Assembly (NCBI RefSeq): GCF_036865545.1
Contig: NZ_CP142208.1
Span: forward strand, 248,001-312,000
DNA length: 64,000 nucleotides
Direction of reading: 5' to 3'
DNA from: Erwinia sp. E_sp_B01_1
Lineage (GTDB): Bacteria; Pseudomonadota; Gammaproteobacteria; Enterobacterales; Enterobacteriaceae
The notes beneath the pieces were generated by a model that was given only the letters and a program-made list of their open reading frames with translations, did not search any database and was not told the DNA's origin. This document shows, in pieces, positions 16,704-25,466 of this stretch. The position numbers and the translations under genes were made by a program. The number at the start of each line of letters is the position of its first letter. Position 1 is the stretch's first letter.

Positions 16704-18209
16704 TTATTCGTTAATGTTCGGATGTTGATTAATCAGGTGTTTACGCTTCTCTTCCAGGTCAGCTATCTGTCCACTGATATCCTCGATTTTGCTCTCGATG
16801 TTATCGTGGTGCTCCTGCAGGATCTCTTTCGCTTCGTGAATATCAGACGCGGCTGGCGTAGCGCCACGCAGCGGCATATTCGCGGTTTCTTTCATCATCA
16901 CACCGGTAATCAGACCTACCACCGCCACCACCATCAGGTAGTAAGCAGGCATGTAGAGGTTACCGGTAGATTCAACCAGCCAGGCCGCCAGAGTAGGCGT
17001 CAGACCAGCGACCAGAATCGAGATATTGAAGGCGCTGGCCAGGGCGCTGTAACGGATATGGGTCGGGAACATCGCAGGCAGCGATGACGCCATAACGCCG
17101 GTAAAGCAGTTCAGCACCACAGCCAGAATCAGCAGGCCGGCAAAAATCAGCCCTATCACGTTACTGTTGATCAGCATAAAGCACGGGATAGAGAGCAACA
17201 GCAACGCGATGCTCCCGATGATGACGAACGGACGACGGCCAAACTTATCACTCATCAGGCCCATGATCGGCTGAATAAACAGCATACCAATCATGATGGC
17301 GATAATGATTAACACGCCATGATCTTCAGAGTAGTGAAGATTGTGCGACAGGTAGCTTGGCATGTACGTCAGTAGCATGTAGTAGGTGACGTTGGTGGAG
17401 AGCACCAGACCGATACAGGCCAGCAGGCTTTTCCAGTGTTTGGTGGCAATCTCTTTGAACGACACTTTAGGGCCATCGGCCAGACCTTCACGATCGCCTT
17501 TTTCCAGCTTATCGACGTGCTGCTGGAATGCCGGGGTCTCTTCCAGCGCGTTACGCAGGTAGATCCCAATCAGGCCCAGTGGCAGTGCGACGAAGAAGGG
17601 AATACGCCAGCCCCATTCCAGCATTTTCGCTTCACCGATTACGGTGGAGATCAGCACCACAAGTCCGGCACCGGTGACAAAGCCAACAATCGAACCAAAG
17701 TCCAGCCAGCTACCCATGAAGCCACGTTTGCGGTCCGGGGAGTATTCCGCCACAAAGATTGAGGCACCGGTATATTCACCGCCTACTGAGAAGCCCTGCG
17801 CTACTTTACACAGCAACAGTAAAATAGGGGCCCAGATGCCTATCGTGGCGTACGAGGGGATCAGGCCGATACAGAAAGTACTGACCGACATAATCACAAT
17901 GGTGATGGAGAGGATTTTCTGACGGCCATATTTGTCACCCAACCGGCCAAAGAATACCCCACCCAGGGGACGAATAAGGAAAGGAACGGAGAAGGTTGCC
18001 AGAGCGGCAATCATCTGAATACCGGGATCGGCACCCGGGAAGAACACCTGGCCCAATGCATAGGCCACAAAGCCGTAAACCCCAAAGTCAAACCACTCCA
18101 TGGCGTTGCCCAGCGACGCTGCGGTAATGGCTTTGCGTAACCTGGCATCATCAATGATCGTTACGTCTTTTAAGCCTATCGGCTTAACACGCTTCCTACG
18201 TAGCTTCAT
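16704..18209 (-). CDS. proP: Proline/glycine betaine:H+ symporter ProP
   Basis: A 501-residue osmosensory transporter of the major facilitator superfamily, with family motifs such as RPLGGVFFGRLGDKYGR and GEYTGASIFVAEYSPDRKRG. It aligns by eye over its whole length with E. coli ProP, including the C-terminal coiled coil (HEAKEILQEHHDNIESKIEDISGQIADLEEKRKHL) that tunes the osmotic set point. The start at 18209 (MKLRRKRVKPIGLKDVTIIDD) matches the E. coli start and has AGGG about 8 nt upstream; the longer GTG start is rejected. It stands alone, with a shared terminator downstream. Confidence 0.97.
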   Translation of the reverse strand: MKLRRKRVKPIGLKDVTIIDDARLRKAITAASLGNAMEWFDFGVYGFVAYALGQVFFPGADPGIQMIAALATFSVPFLIRPLGGVFFGRLGDKYGRQKILSITIVIMSVSTFCIGLIPSYATIGIWAPILLLLCKVAQGFSVGGEYTGASIFVAEYSPDRKRGFMGSWLDFGSIVGFVTGAGLVVLISTVIGEAKMLEWGWRIPFFVALPLGLIGIYLRNALEETPAFQQHVDKLEKGDREGLADGPKVSFKEIATKHWKSLLACIGLVLSTNVTYYMLLTYMPSYLSHNLHYSEDHGVLIIIAIMIGMLFIQPIMGLMSDKFGRRPFVIIGSIALLLLSIPCFMLINSNVIGLIFAGLLILAVVLNCFTGVMASSLPAMFPTHIRYSALASAFNISILVAGLTPTLAAWLVESTGNLYMPAYYLMVVAVVGLITGVMMKETANMPLRGATPAASDIHEAKEILQEHHDNIESKIEDISGQIADLEEKRKHLINQHPNINE

Positions 18210-18690
18210 ATAAAACACCCTGTAATTGACTGTTTACCCATTAAATTTTTGCCCGCAGTGCCGTTGTCAAGAATGTGGCACAAGGCCTGGCGGGTCAAAT
18301 TGTAGGGCTGGAAACCCTACAGACAGCGATATGTAGCGGGTATCAGGCCCCTCAACAAATATCTGTCTGTTATCAGTATATCGTTTCTTCAGCAGCTAAC
18401 ATAATTTCTGCCTGAAATTAGACCTACAGTCAGAAAGGAGCAGCCCTGTTCAACGGCCAGGCTTTCGCATCCGCAAAGTCAGGGGCCGGCGGTTAACCCT
18501 GATTGCAAATCTACAGTTAACAGCAATTTATTTTGGAAAAATAATGTTGAGGAAAAGAATATAATAAATTAAGCCGCATTTTTTATTACTAAAATTAAGT
18601 CTGATTAAGCGAATGGATCTCTAAAAGTTAATTGTTGCGTGTTATCCCACTATAGGTAATAATTCCCGGCGCATTTTTGCGGAGCCTGCA
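18210..18690. promoter_or_regulatory. Intergenic control region between proP and an unknown gene, with a perfect palindrome
   Basis: About 480 bp with no convincing gene. TGTAGGG (18301-18307) and CCCTACA (18315-18321) form a perfect 7-bp inverted repeat around CTGGAAA, about 95 bp upstream of proP. This spacing suits a dimeric regulator site, which I cannot name. From about 18520 the sequence turns strongly A/T-rich up to the next gene. Confidence 0.4.
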
Positions 18691-19200
18691 ATGCATAATA
18701 AAAAAAGCCCTAAATTCGAGAATCATTATCTAAACAGGTCAGACAGCATTGAAAATAATTTAAAAGCCTGGCAGCAGCACCATGCTTTTCCCCCTGTAAA
18801 ATATCAGGCTATTCAGTCTCAAAATGCCTGGCTTAATTGCGGAGAGTCTGTTGATAAGGCCTTAAAAGAGTTACTTATCCAGGGAGAAATAGTTGCGCAA
18901 CAGGCGGAAGCGATGAGCCGTGATGGGATGATTTCTCCGCCCGTGCAAAGCCTGATAGAACGGTTTCAGGCATTGGGTGAGAAACTGGCAGAAAAATCAA
19001 ATACCCGACAGCACAGGCACCTTGCTGATGAATATCAGCAGCTGGCCGATCATATTATGCCCACGCTGGCGAGAATAAATCAGCGGGTGGAAGCCAGGCG
19101 TGAAGCTACCGGCATTCACTCTGCCTCGCAAATAAGTTTGCCAGTTGCAGAAGAAACGCTGAACGTGGCGATGCGCGCTGCTTTAAAGCTGCGTGGATAA
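18691..19200 (+). CDS. Unknown 169-residue helical protein
   Basis: I do not recognise this protein. The ATG at 18691 has GGAG about 7 nt upstream. The product is soluble, with no signal peptide or membrane segment. It is charged, Gln- and Glu-rich and predicted helical in the middle (KALKELLIQGEIVAQQAEAM, QSLIERFQALGEKLAEKS, LADEYQQLADHIMPTLARINQRVEARREA), which suggests a helical bundle or coiled coil. The first third and the upstream region are much richer in A/T than the neighbours, which hints at horizontal origin. It stands alone between proP and a convergent phosphodiesterase gene. Confidence 0.6.
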   Translation: MHNKKSPKFENHYLNRSDSIENNLKAWQQHHAFPPVKYQAIQSQNAWLNCGESVDKALKELLIQGEIVAQQAEAMSRDGMISPPVQSLIERFQALGEKLAEKSNTRQHRHLADEYQQLADHIMPTLARINQRVEARREATGIHSASQISLPVAEETLNVAMRAALKLRG

Positions 19201-19230
19201 TAATTTATTGCCGTTTTATTTCTGTACCCG

Positions 19231-20805
19231 TTATGACCTTACAGGACGCTCACTCTGCTCCTGCATCCAGGCCATGAAAGCGGAACTGGTCATGGGGCGC
19301 GCATAGAGATAGCCCTGGATGAAGACCACACCACGATCCCTGAGATAATCCCGCTGTACTGGCGTTTCTACCCCTTCGGCCACGATGCTCAGCTTCAGCT
19401 TATGGCTCAGCATAATAATGGCGTCCAGCACCGGTGCTTCGCCTTGTACCGACTCAATGGCATTCACAAAGCCGCGATCTATTTTCAGATAGTCCAGCGG
19501 GAACGTTTGCAGATAAGAGAGCGAACAGTGCCCGGTGCCAAAGTCATCAATGGCAATGCGGATCCCATCGCTGCGTAGCTGTTGCAGTTTTTGAATCACT
19601 TCATCGCCGTCAGCAATCAAACTTCTTTCCGTCAGTTCCAGGGTGATGCTGGGCTGGTGGTGCGCAACTTTTGCAGCAAACTGGCGAATATCAGCGACAA
19701 AATCAGCATGCTGAATATGTTCTCCGGCAATATTCAGCCCCAGGTGAAAATGAGCAGGGATCTGCCAGCTTCCGGCATCTTCCGCGATCATCTGCAAAAG
19801 ATGGCGGGTCAGCGGGACAATCATCCCTTCCTCTTCCGCCGCCTGAATAAAAAGATCGGGCCTTGCCCACACGCCATTGGGCAGTTGCCAGCGCATCAGG
19901 GCTTCTGCACCACTGCATTCTCCCGTTTCAATGTTATAAACCGGCTGATAATTCACGGTAAATTCCCGCCGGGCGATGGCCCGACGCAACCTGTCTTTAA
20001 CCGACACTTTTCGCTTCAACCAGTTGTTGGTCATCATCATCAGCAGCAGCGAGAAAATCACCGCCATCGGCACAAAGGTCATCAGCCCCTGACGCCAGGT
20101 CAGCGCCAGATCGGCAGGCGGTGAGGTGACGGTAGCAATAATGGGATAACGGGCTGAGCTTTGGGTTAGCGTACTGGCATTTAGCAGAGTAGTGCCGGGT
20201 TCAGGCTGGAGGCCGCTTTCAATGAGGTGCCCGCCGCCAAACTGCATGGCAATGTCGTAACCGTGGCTTTTGCCGACGGCATTCATAAAATCGAGCAGGT
20301 ATTGACCGTCAACCAGTGCATAGGTGCTGAACTGGCTGGGAGTATTGCGCATGAAGATCACCGCAGGGCGATCTTTTACCGAAAAGGTTCCGGCAAGCGA
20401 GAGCATCCACCAGGCTTTGGGATGTTCAGGGGCCGGGCGCTGAAGCATGGTTTGCAGATCGCTCGTCTGCCCGCCAAAGATTGAAGAGCAGGTGACCGTA
20501 CCCTCGTGCATCACCCCAATCGAACGGAAATAGGGGTACTGCGAGACATACTGTTGCAGCCGATCGTTGATTTCCCGGCAGGGAAGGCCGGAATACTTTC
20601 GCAGATAGCCGACCATATTCCAGGCGCGGTCGCTGATCTCTTCAGCCTGGGTCAGCAGCATGTTCGCTGTAACGGCCTGCTGGCGCTGCACGATTTGCCG
20701 TGCATCAATAAAGGTAAAGAGCAGGCAGAGGATCAACGGCGTCAGACCGGCGATGGTCAGCAGCAGCCCTTTCTTTTCGGGGCTTTTCTTAAAAATAGAC
20801 TCCAC
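19231..20805 (-). CDS. CSS-motif EAL-domain c-di-GMP phosphodiesterase
   Basis: A 524-residue inner-membrane protein. One membrane helix (LLLTIAGLTPLILCLLFTFI), a periplasmic CSS redox-sensing domain with paired cysteines (GLPCREIND and VTCSSIFG), a second helix (LMTFVPMAVIFSLLLMMM), then a cytoplasmic EAL domain. The EAL catalytic signature looks complete: EALMRW, ELTERS, DDFGTG, YLKIDRGFV and EGVET. It should hydrolyse c-di-GMP to pGpG, with activity tuned by disulphide formation in the periplasm as in E. coli PdeB/PdeC/PdeN relatives. It is convergent to the unknown gene and monocistronic. The exact ortholog is not assigned. Confidence 0.9.
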   Translation of the reverse strand: MESIFKKSPEKKGLLLTIAGLTPLILCLLFTFIDARQIVQRQQAVTANMLLTQAEEISDRAWNMVGYLRKYSGLPCREINDRLQQYVSQYPYFRSIGVMHEGTVTCSSIFGGQTSDLQTMLQRPAPEHPKAWWMLSLAGTFSVKDRPAVIFMRNTPSQFSTYALVDGQYLLDFMNAVGKSHGYDIAMQFGGGHLIESGLQPEPGTTLLNASTLTQSSARYPIIATVTSPPADLALTWRQGLMTFVPMAVIFSLLLMMMTNNWLKRKVSVKDRLRRAIARREFTVNYQPVYNIETGECSGAEALMRWQLPNGVWARPDLFIQAAEEEGMIVPLTRHLLQMIAEDAGSWQIPAHFHLGLNIAGEHIQHADFVADIRQFAAKVAHHQPSITLELTERSLIADGDEVIQKLQQLRSDGIRIAIDDFGTGHCSLSYLQTFPLDYLKIDRGFVNAIESVQGEAPVLDAIIMLSHKLKLSIVAEGVETPVQRDYLRDRGVVFIQGYLYARPMTSSAFMAWMQEQSERPVRS

Positions 20806-21040
20806 GTTGTTCCTCTGTATATCGGCAAAGTGCTGCCCGGCAGAACTTCAGGCCGCGGATTCTGGCGGACAAAACCTGTTAAAGCCGCACAGTCTGCCTG
20901 CATCATAAACGCAGAGTCCGGAGCTTAGTCAATATTCTGCAAATTATTGCCGGATTCCTCGTTTCCCCCGCCATTTTCCTCTGTGTCAGGATGCCCTCGC
21001 GGTTCAGGCCGCTTACCCTGTAATTGAAACTGGAGAGACC

Positions 21041-21808
21041 ATGACTGATGCAGTAGTGGAAGCGGCAACGCCGTTGAGAAGCAGAATCAGTGACGCGGAG
21101 TGGCAGGCTCGCGTCAAACTCGCTCAGTGCTACCAGCTGGCTGCAAAGCTACGCTGGACCGACCATATCTACACGCATTTTTCCCTGCGGGTGCCCGGTG
21201 AAAAACCTCATTTTCTGATCAACGCTTACGGCCAGACGTTCGATGAGATTACCCCTGAAACGCTGGTGAAGATCGACCTGGAAGGGGAGATCATCGACGA
21301 TCCTACCGGGCTGGGTATCAATCCGGCAGGCTATGTCATCCACAGCGCCATCCACCGTGCCCGACCAGGCACCCACGCGGTGCTGCATACCCATACCGCT
21401 GCCGGAACAGGTGTGGCGGCGCAGAGCAAAGGCCTGCTGATGATTTCGCAACACAGCATGCGTTTTTTCCAGCGGCTGGCTTATCACGACTATGAAGGGA
21501 TTGCGCTGGACCTGGATGAGCAGCAGCGAATCGTCGCCGATCTGGGCGATCTGAATGCGCTGATCCTGCGCAATCACGGCTTGCTGACCTGCGGTGAGGA
21601 TCTGGAAGAAGCTTTTTATAACCTCTACTACCTGGAGCGTGCATGCGTAGCCCAACTGGCCGCGCAGACCGGCGGCAGCGAACTGACGATTGTGCCTGAC
21701 GCAGTGGCAGAGAAAGCGGCGCAGGTCTTTGATAACGGTATTAAAAACAAAAAATATTTACTGCACTGGGATGCTTATATTCGCCAGTTGCAACGCAATG
21801 CCCTTTAA
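21041..21808 (+). CDS. Class II aldolase/adducin-family protein
   Basis: 255 residues. The central segment has the family zinc ligands (AVLHTHTAAGTGVAAQ, His-x-His, and LILRNHGLLTCGEDLEEAFYNLYYLERAC with a further His). The N-terminal region (QLAAKLRWTDHIYTHFSLRVPG) is typical of the adducin-like, fuculose-phosphate-aldolase-related branch. Actual substrates in this branch are varied and often unknown. A substrate-binding protein gene starts 15 bp after its stop, so the pair is probably one operon handling one imported compound. No kinase, permease or regulator is adjacent. Confidence 0.75.
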   Translation: MTDAVVEAATPLRSRISDAEWQARVKLAQCYQLAAKLRWTDHIYTHFSLRVPGEKPHFLINAYGQTFDEITPETLVKIDLEGEIIDDPTGLGINPAGYVIHSAIHRARPGTHAVLHTHTAAGTGVAAQSKGLLMISQHSMRFFQRLAYHDYEGIALDLDEQQRIVADLGDLNALILRNHGLLTCGEDLEEAFYNLYYLERACVAQLAAQTGGSELTIVPDAVAEKAAQVFDNGIKNKKYLLHWDAYIRQLQRNAL

Positions 21809-21823
21809 CAATAAGGATTGGCC

Positions 21824-22765
21824 ATGAAATATTTAGGGACGTTTTTACTGCTGTGCGCCTCTTTTGCGGCCAGTGCCGCCAGTGATTTATCCGGCGTGAC
21901 GCTGGTGCTGGGCGATCAGGCCCGCAACCTGCGTTCGCTGGTGGAGGCTTCCGGCGTGATGAAAGATGCGCCCTATACCTATCGCTGGGCAAATTTTCAG
22001 GGCGCTGCGCCACTGTTTGAGGCGCAAAGGGCTGGCGCGGTAGACACGTCCTACGCGGGGGATTTGCCGGTGCTGATGGCCGCCTCCGGTGGGGTGGAAC
22101 TGAAAATTATCGCCACTAACGTCGGCGACCCGGGTTCCAATGGGATTATCGTGCCTGCCGATTCTCCGGTACACAGCGTGAAAGAGCTGGCCGGGAAACC
22201 GGTGGTGGTCTCCTCCGCCAGGGGCAGTATCTCCCAGCATTTATTGTATGAGGCGCTGGAGGAGGCAGGCGTAAAGCGTGAAGCGGTGCCCGTGCGCTTT
22301 GTGCTGCCAACGGATGCCAGTGCGGCCTTTAATTCCGGGCAGATTGCTGCCTGGGCGACTTTTGATCCCTACCTGGGGATTGCCGAGCAGAATGGGGCAA
22401 GGTTGCTGCGCGATGGAAAAGGGCTGACCACGGCGCTCTCCTTTGTGACCGCAACAGAGCGTTCACTGAAGGATCCCCGGAAGCGGCTGGCGATTGCGGA
22501 TTTTGCCCGTCGTCTGGCAAAAGCACGTGAATGGGGCTTGCAGCATCCTGATGAATACAATCAGGTTTACGCTTCGTTAACCCGGCTTTCTCCTGAAGCA
22601 GCCAAAGGGATTACCGCACGTATTTCACACGGCATCCGCCCGGTTTCTGCTGAGGATATTGCCAAAGTGCAGAAGGTTTCCGATCTGTTCTCCTCGCTGG
22701 CTATCCTGCCCGCGAAGGTCAGCGTACAGGAGATTACCGATACCAGCGTATTTGAAGCTCGCTAA
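21824..22765 (+). CDS. Periplasmic binding protein of the taurine/alkanesulfonate (TauA/SsuA) type
   Basis: 313 residues with a clear signal peptide (MKYLGTFLLLCASFAASAAS). The start at 21824 has AAGGA about 8 nt upstream; the longer frame would begin at a TTG. The mature part shows NMT1/SsuA-like features: WANFQGAAPLFEAQRAGAVDTSYAGDLPVLMAASGG, IVPADSPVHSVKELAGKPVVVS and WATFDPYLGIAEQNGARLLRDG. The family binds sulfonates, nitrate-like anions or pyrimidine precursors. It lacks adjacent ABC permease and ATPase genes, and is paired instead with a class II aldolase-like gene. The ligand is unknown. Confidence 0.75.
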   Translation: MKYLGTFLLLCASFAASAASDLSGVTLVLGDQARNLRSLVEASGVMKDAPYTYRWANFQGAAPLFEAQRAGAVDTSYAGDLPVLMAASGGVELKIIATNVGDPGSNGIIVPADSPVHSVKELAGKPVVVSSARGSISQHLLYEALEEAGVKREAVPVRFVLPTDASAAFNSGQIAAWATFDPYLGIAEQNGARLLRDGKGLTTALSFVTATERSLKDPRKRLAIADFARRLAKAREWGLQHPDEYNQVYASLTRLSPEAAKGITARISHGIRPVSAEDIAKVQKVSDLFSSLAILPAKVSVQEITDTSVFEAR

Positions 22766-22959
22766 TCGACACTTTCGCTCACAAACCAGGCTATCCGGCG
22801 GGGAGCCGGGCTGAGCATTGAGGTTCCGGTTCCGCCCTGGCAAGCGCATCCGCAGCCTCAATGTGCCTTATCATCACTGTGCCTGCTTTTTCAGCGTGCC
22901 AGCAGGCCTTAACCATTGCTATGCTGCCATCAGGCACCTGAATCCGGGAAGGCAGTACA

Positions 22960-23289
22960 ATGAAGATCAGCGACATTCCGTTTGGCACCACGGCCTGGGC
23001 CGCACTGGCAGCCACAGAGCATCCGGGTGAAACCGGACAGGCACTATGGCGAACCCAGCATTTCGGCGACGTTCGCGTCAGAATGGTCGAATATACCCCC
23101 GGCTATCTGGCCGATCACTGGTGTAAAAAAGGGCACATCCTGCTTTGCCTCTCGGGCGAGCTGCACACTGAACTGGAGGATGGCAGGGTATTTTCGCTGA
23201 CGCCAGGCATGAGTTATCAGGTGGCTGATGAAGCTGAGGCCCACCGCTCCTGGACCAGCACCGGCGCGCAGTTGTTTATTGTCGATTAG
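22960..23289 (+). CDS. Small cupin-fold protein (DHCW-motif family variant)
   Basis: A 109-residue single-domain cupin. The metal-site region is LADHWCKKGHILLCLSGELHTELEDG, followed by FSLTPGMSYQVADEAEAHRS. It resembles small enterobacterial cupins named for a DHCW motif, here with the order DHWC. The conserved His residues could bind a metal, but no reaction is known for the family. It stands alone, with a strong hairpin right after the stop. Confidence 0.65.
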   Translation: MKISDIPFGTTAWAALAATEHPGETGQALWRTQHFGDVRVRMVEYTPGYLADHWCKKGHILLCLSGELHTELEDGRVFSLTPGMSYQVADEAEAHRSWTSTGAQLFIVD

Positions 23290-23291
23290 CA

Positions 23292-23315
23292 TCAGGGCCA
23301 GGATGCTGGCCCTGA
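23292..23315 (+). terminator. Hairpin after the cupin gene
   Basis: TCAGGGCCAG and CTGGCCCTGA form a perfect 10-bp stem with loop GATG, two bases after the stop codon. No real T-tract follows, so termination may be partial or Rho-assisted. Confidence 0.55.
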
Positions 23316-23399
23316 CTATTCAATGATCAGACCGCCAGCCACATCCGGGCTGACCTGAACATCTTCCGGCTTTGGTCAGGCGGCCGCTGCATCACCAGC

Positions 23400-24584
23400 T
23401 CAGTCGTTAAAATAGATCTGTTTTAAAGCCACTTCCACGCCCCGCACTTCCGCCAGCCCCTTCAGACGGCCAATTGCTGAGTAGCCAGGGTTGGTTTTCT
23501 TATGCAGATCGTCCAGCATCTGATGGCCATGATCGGGGCGCATCGGGATGGATCTTGCATTGCCCTGCTGGCGGCGGCGTTGTTCTTCCGCCAGAATGAC
23601 CTTCACCACGCCGACCATATCCACATCTCCTCCCAGATGCGCAGCTTCATGGAAGCTCTTCGGGTTACTTTCGCGCAGTGTCGAACGCAGATGCGCGAAA
23701 TGGATGCGATCGGAGAAGGTTTCGGCCATTTTCACCAGGTCGTTATCAGGCCGCACGCCATAAGAGCCGGTACAGAAGGTAAAACCGTTGTGCACGCTGT
23801 TGACCCTGTCTTTCAGCCACTGCATATCTTCCAGCGTGGAGACAATACGTGGAAGGCCCAGAATAGGACGTGGAGGATCGTCAGGATGCACCGCCAGCAC
23901 AATGCCACTGGCTTCTGCTACTGGCACAATCGCCTGAAGAAATTCGGCCATATGTTCCCGCAGTCCGGCTTTATCGATGCCGTCATACTGGGAAAGTTGC
24001 GCCTGAAACTGCTCCAGCGTGTAGCCCTCTTCGGCACCCGGCAGCCCGGCGATAATATTGCGGGTCAGGGTTTCGATTGCTCCTGGCGTCATGGCGGCAA
24101 AATACTCTGCCGCTTCTGTCTGCTCCTGCTCTGAATAATCCCGCTCTGCGCCAGGGCGCTGCAAAATATGCAGTTCGAACGCGGCAAAGGCGATATGGTC
24201 AAACCGCAGCGCTTTGGCGCCGTCAGGCAATGTCCAGGCGAGATCGGTTCGCGTCCAGTCCAGCACCGGCATAAAGTTATAGCAGACGGTATCAATGCCG
24301 CAGGCACCCAGGTTACGAATCGACTGCTGATAGTTGGCAATGTAATGCTGATAATTGCCCCGCTGCGTCTTAATCGACTCATGCACAGGAATACTTTCCA
24401 CCACTGACCAGACCAGCCCCTTTTCAGCCAGCAATGCCTGACGGGCTTTTATCTCCTCCACTGGCCAGACTTCACCATTGGGGATGTGATGCAGGGCGGT
24501 GACGATACCGGTAGCCCCCGCCTGACGAGCATCATCCAGCGAAACAGGATCTTTGGGGCCATACCAGCGCCATGTGTGTTCCAT
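23400..24584 (-). CDS. uxuA: D-mannonate dehydratase
   Basis: 394 residues, full family length. The barrel shows expected stretches: [35 protein letters not shown] at the N-terminus, [15 protein letters not shown] in the middle, metal and substrate residues in [21 protein letters not shown], and [15 protein letters not shown] plus RPDHGHQM toward the end. It dehydrates D-mannonate to 2-keto-3-deoxygluconate in hexuronate catabolism. The mannonate oxidoreductase gene uxuB, usually adjacent, is not here. The divergent FadR-type regulator upstream is its likely controller. Confidence 0.95.
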   Translation of the reverse strand: MEHTWRWYGPKDPVSLDDARQAGATGIVTALHHIPNGEVWPVEEIKARQALLAEKGLVWSVVESIPVHESIKTQRGNYQHYIANYQQSIRNLGACGIDTVCYNFMPVLDWTRTDLAWTLPDGAKALRFDHIAFAAFELHILQRPGAERDYSEQEQTEAAEYFAAMTPGAIETLTRNIIAGLPGAEEGYTLEQFQAQLSQYDGIDKAGLREHMAEFLQAIVPVAEASGIVLAVHPDDPPRPILGLPRIVSTLEDMQWLKDRVNSVHNGFTFCTGSYGVRPDNDLVKMAETFSDRIHFAHLRSTLRESNPKSFHEAAHLGGDVDMVGVVKVILAEEQRRRQQGNARSIPMRPDHGHQMLDDLHKKTNPGYSAIGRLKGLAEVRGVEVALKQIYFND

Positions 24585-24769
24585 GCAGAGACTCCTTTAA
24601 GTAACGATAAGCTGTGACCGGCCCAGTGGTCAGGCCGCTGGACCAAGAATAAAACGCAACGGGGCGATCGCGCCGTGATCCGGATCGCAGCTTTACCTCC
24701 GGGCGGGGGCAGAAATGCCGGTGGCTTATGCTAAGCTGCCTGCCAGAATGCCCGGCATGAGAGCGGAAG

Positions 24770-25462
24770 ATGGAATTACCTACCCTGAAACCAGAACGAC
24801 TTTACCGGCAGATCTCTTCGCTGCTGATTGGCTGTATCCGTAAGGGACAGTTTGCGCCTGGGGCTATGCTGCCCGCAGAACGTGAACTGGCTAAGCAGCT
24901 TGGCGTCAGCCGCTCCTCCATCCGTGAGGCTTTGATTGCCCTGGAAATCACCGGCTGGGTTGAGATCCGTACCGGTAACGGCGTATTTGTTATGAATCCT
25001 CTGCCCAAAACTGACGCTCCGCTGGTTGAGGATGAATTCAGCCTGAAATCGCTGATTAATGCCCGGTTGATCTACGAAGGCATGACCGCAGAACTGGCGG
25101 CCCGCAACGGCACCGACGATCAGCGTGCTGAATTAAAAGAAGTGACTCAGGACCTGGTTCAGCTGCACGTTAATGATGAAAAGTTTCTGCATGAAGATAA
25201 GCGCTTTCACCTGCTTATTGCCGAAATGACCGGCAACGAGGTGCTGGCGGAGATGATGGAGTATCTGTGGAACAAACGGAAAAGCTCCCGTTTTCTGCGG
25301 CTGGAAAGCCACTATGCTGAAAGTGACTTCCCCCGTGAGATGAATCAGGACCACGCTAACATCGCCCAGGCGATTATTGAACGCGATCCTCAGCGGGCAA
25401 AAATGTGTATGGAGAGCCATATTCAGCACGTTTATGACCGGCTGTTTACCGGACAAAATTAA
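24770..25462 (+). CDS. FadR-subfamily GntR regulator (UxuR/ExuR-like)
   Basis: 230 residues. The N-terminal winged helix (LYRQISSLLIGCIRKGQFAPGAMLPAERELAKQLGVSRSSIREALIALEITGWVEIRTGNGVFV) is followed by an FCD effector domain with metal-site residues (ARLIYEGMTAELAARNG, DKRFHLLIAEMTGNEVL, MNQDHANIAQAI, HIQHV). It is divergent from uxuA across 185 bp, the usual layout for a hexuronate repressor. It is somewhat shorter than E. coli UxuR. I infer control of uxuA; no operator was assigned with confidence. Confidence 0.85.
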   Translation: MELPTLKPERLYRQISSLLIGCIRKGQFAPGAMLPAERELAKQLGVSRSSIREALIALEITGWVEIRTGNGVFVMNPLPKTDAPLVEDEFSLKSLINARLIYEGMTAELAARNGTDDQRAELKEVTQDLVQLHVNDEKFLHEDKRFHLLIAEMTGNEVLAEMMEYLWNKRKSSRFLRLESHYAESDFPREMNQDHANIAQAIIERDPQRAKMCMESHIQHVYDRLFTGQN

Positions 25463-25466
25463 GGCC

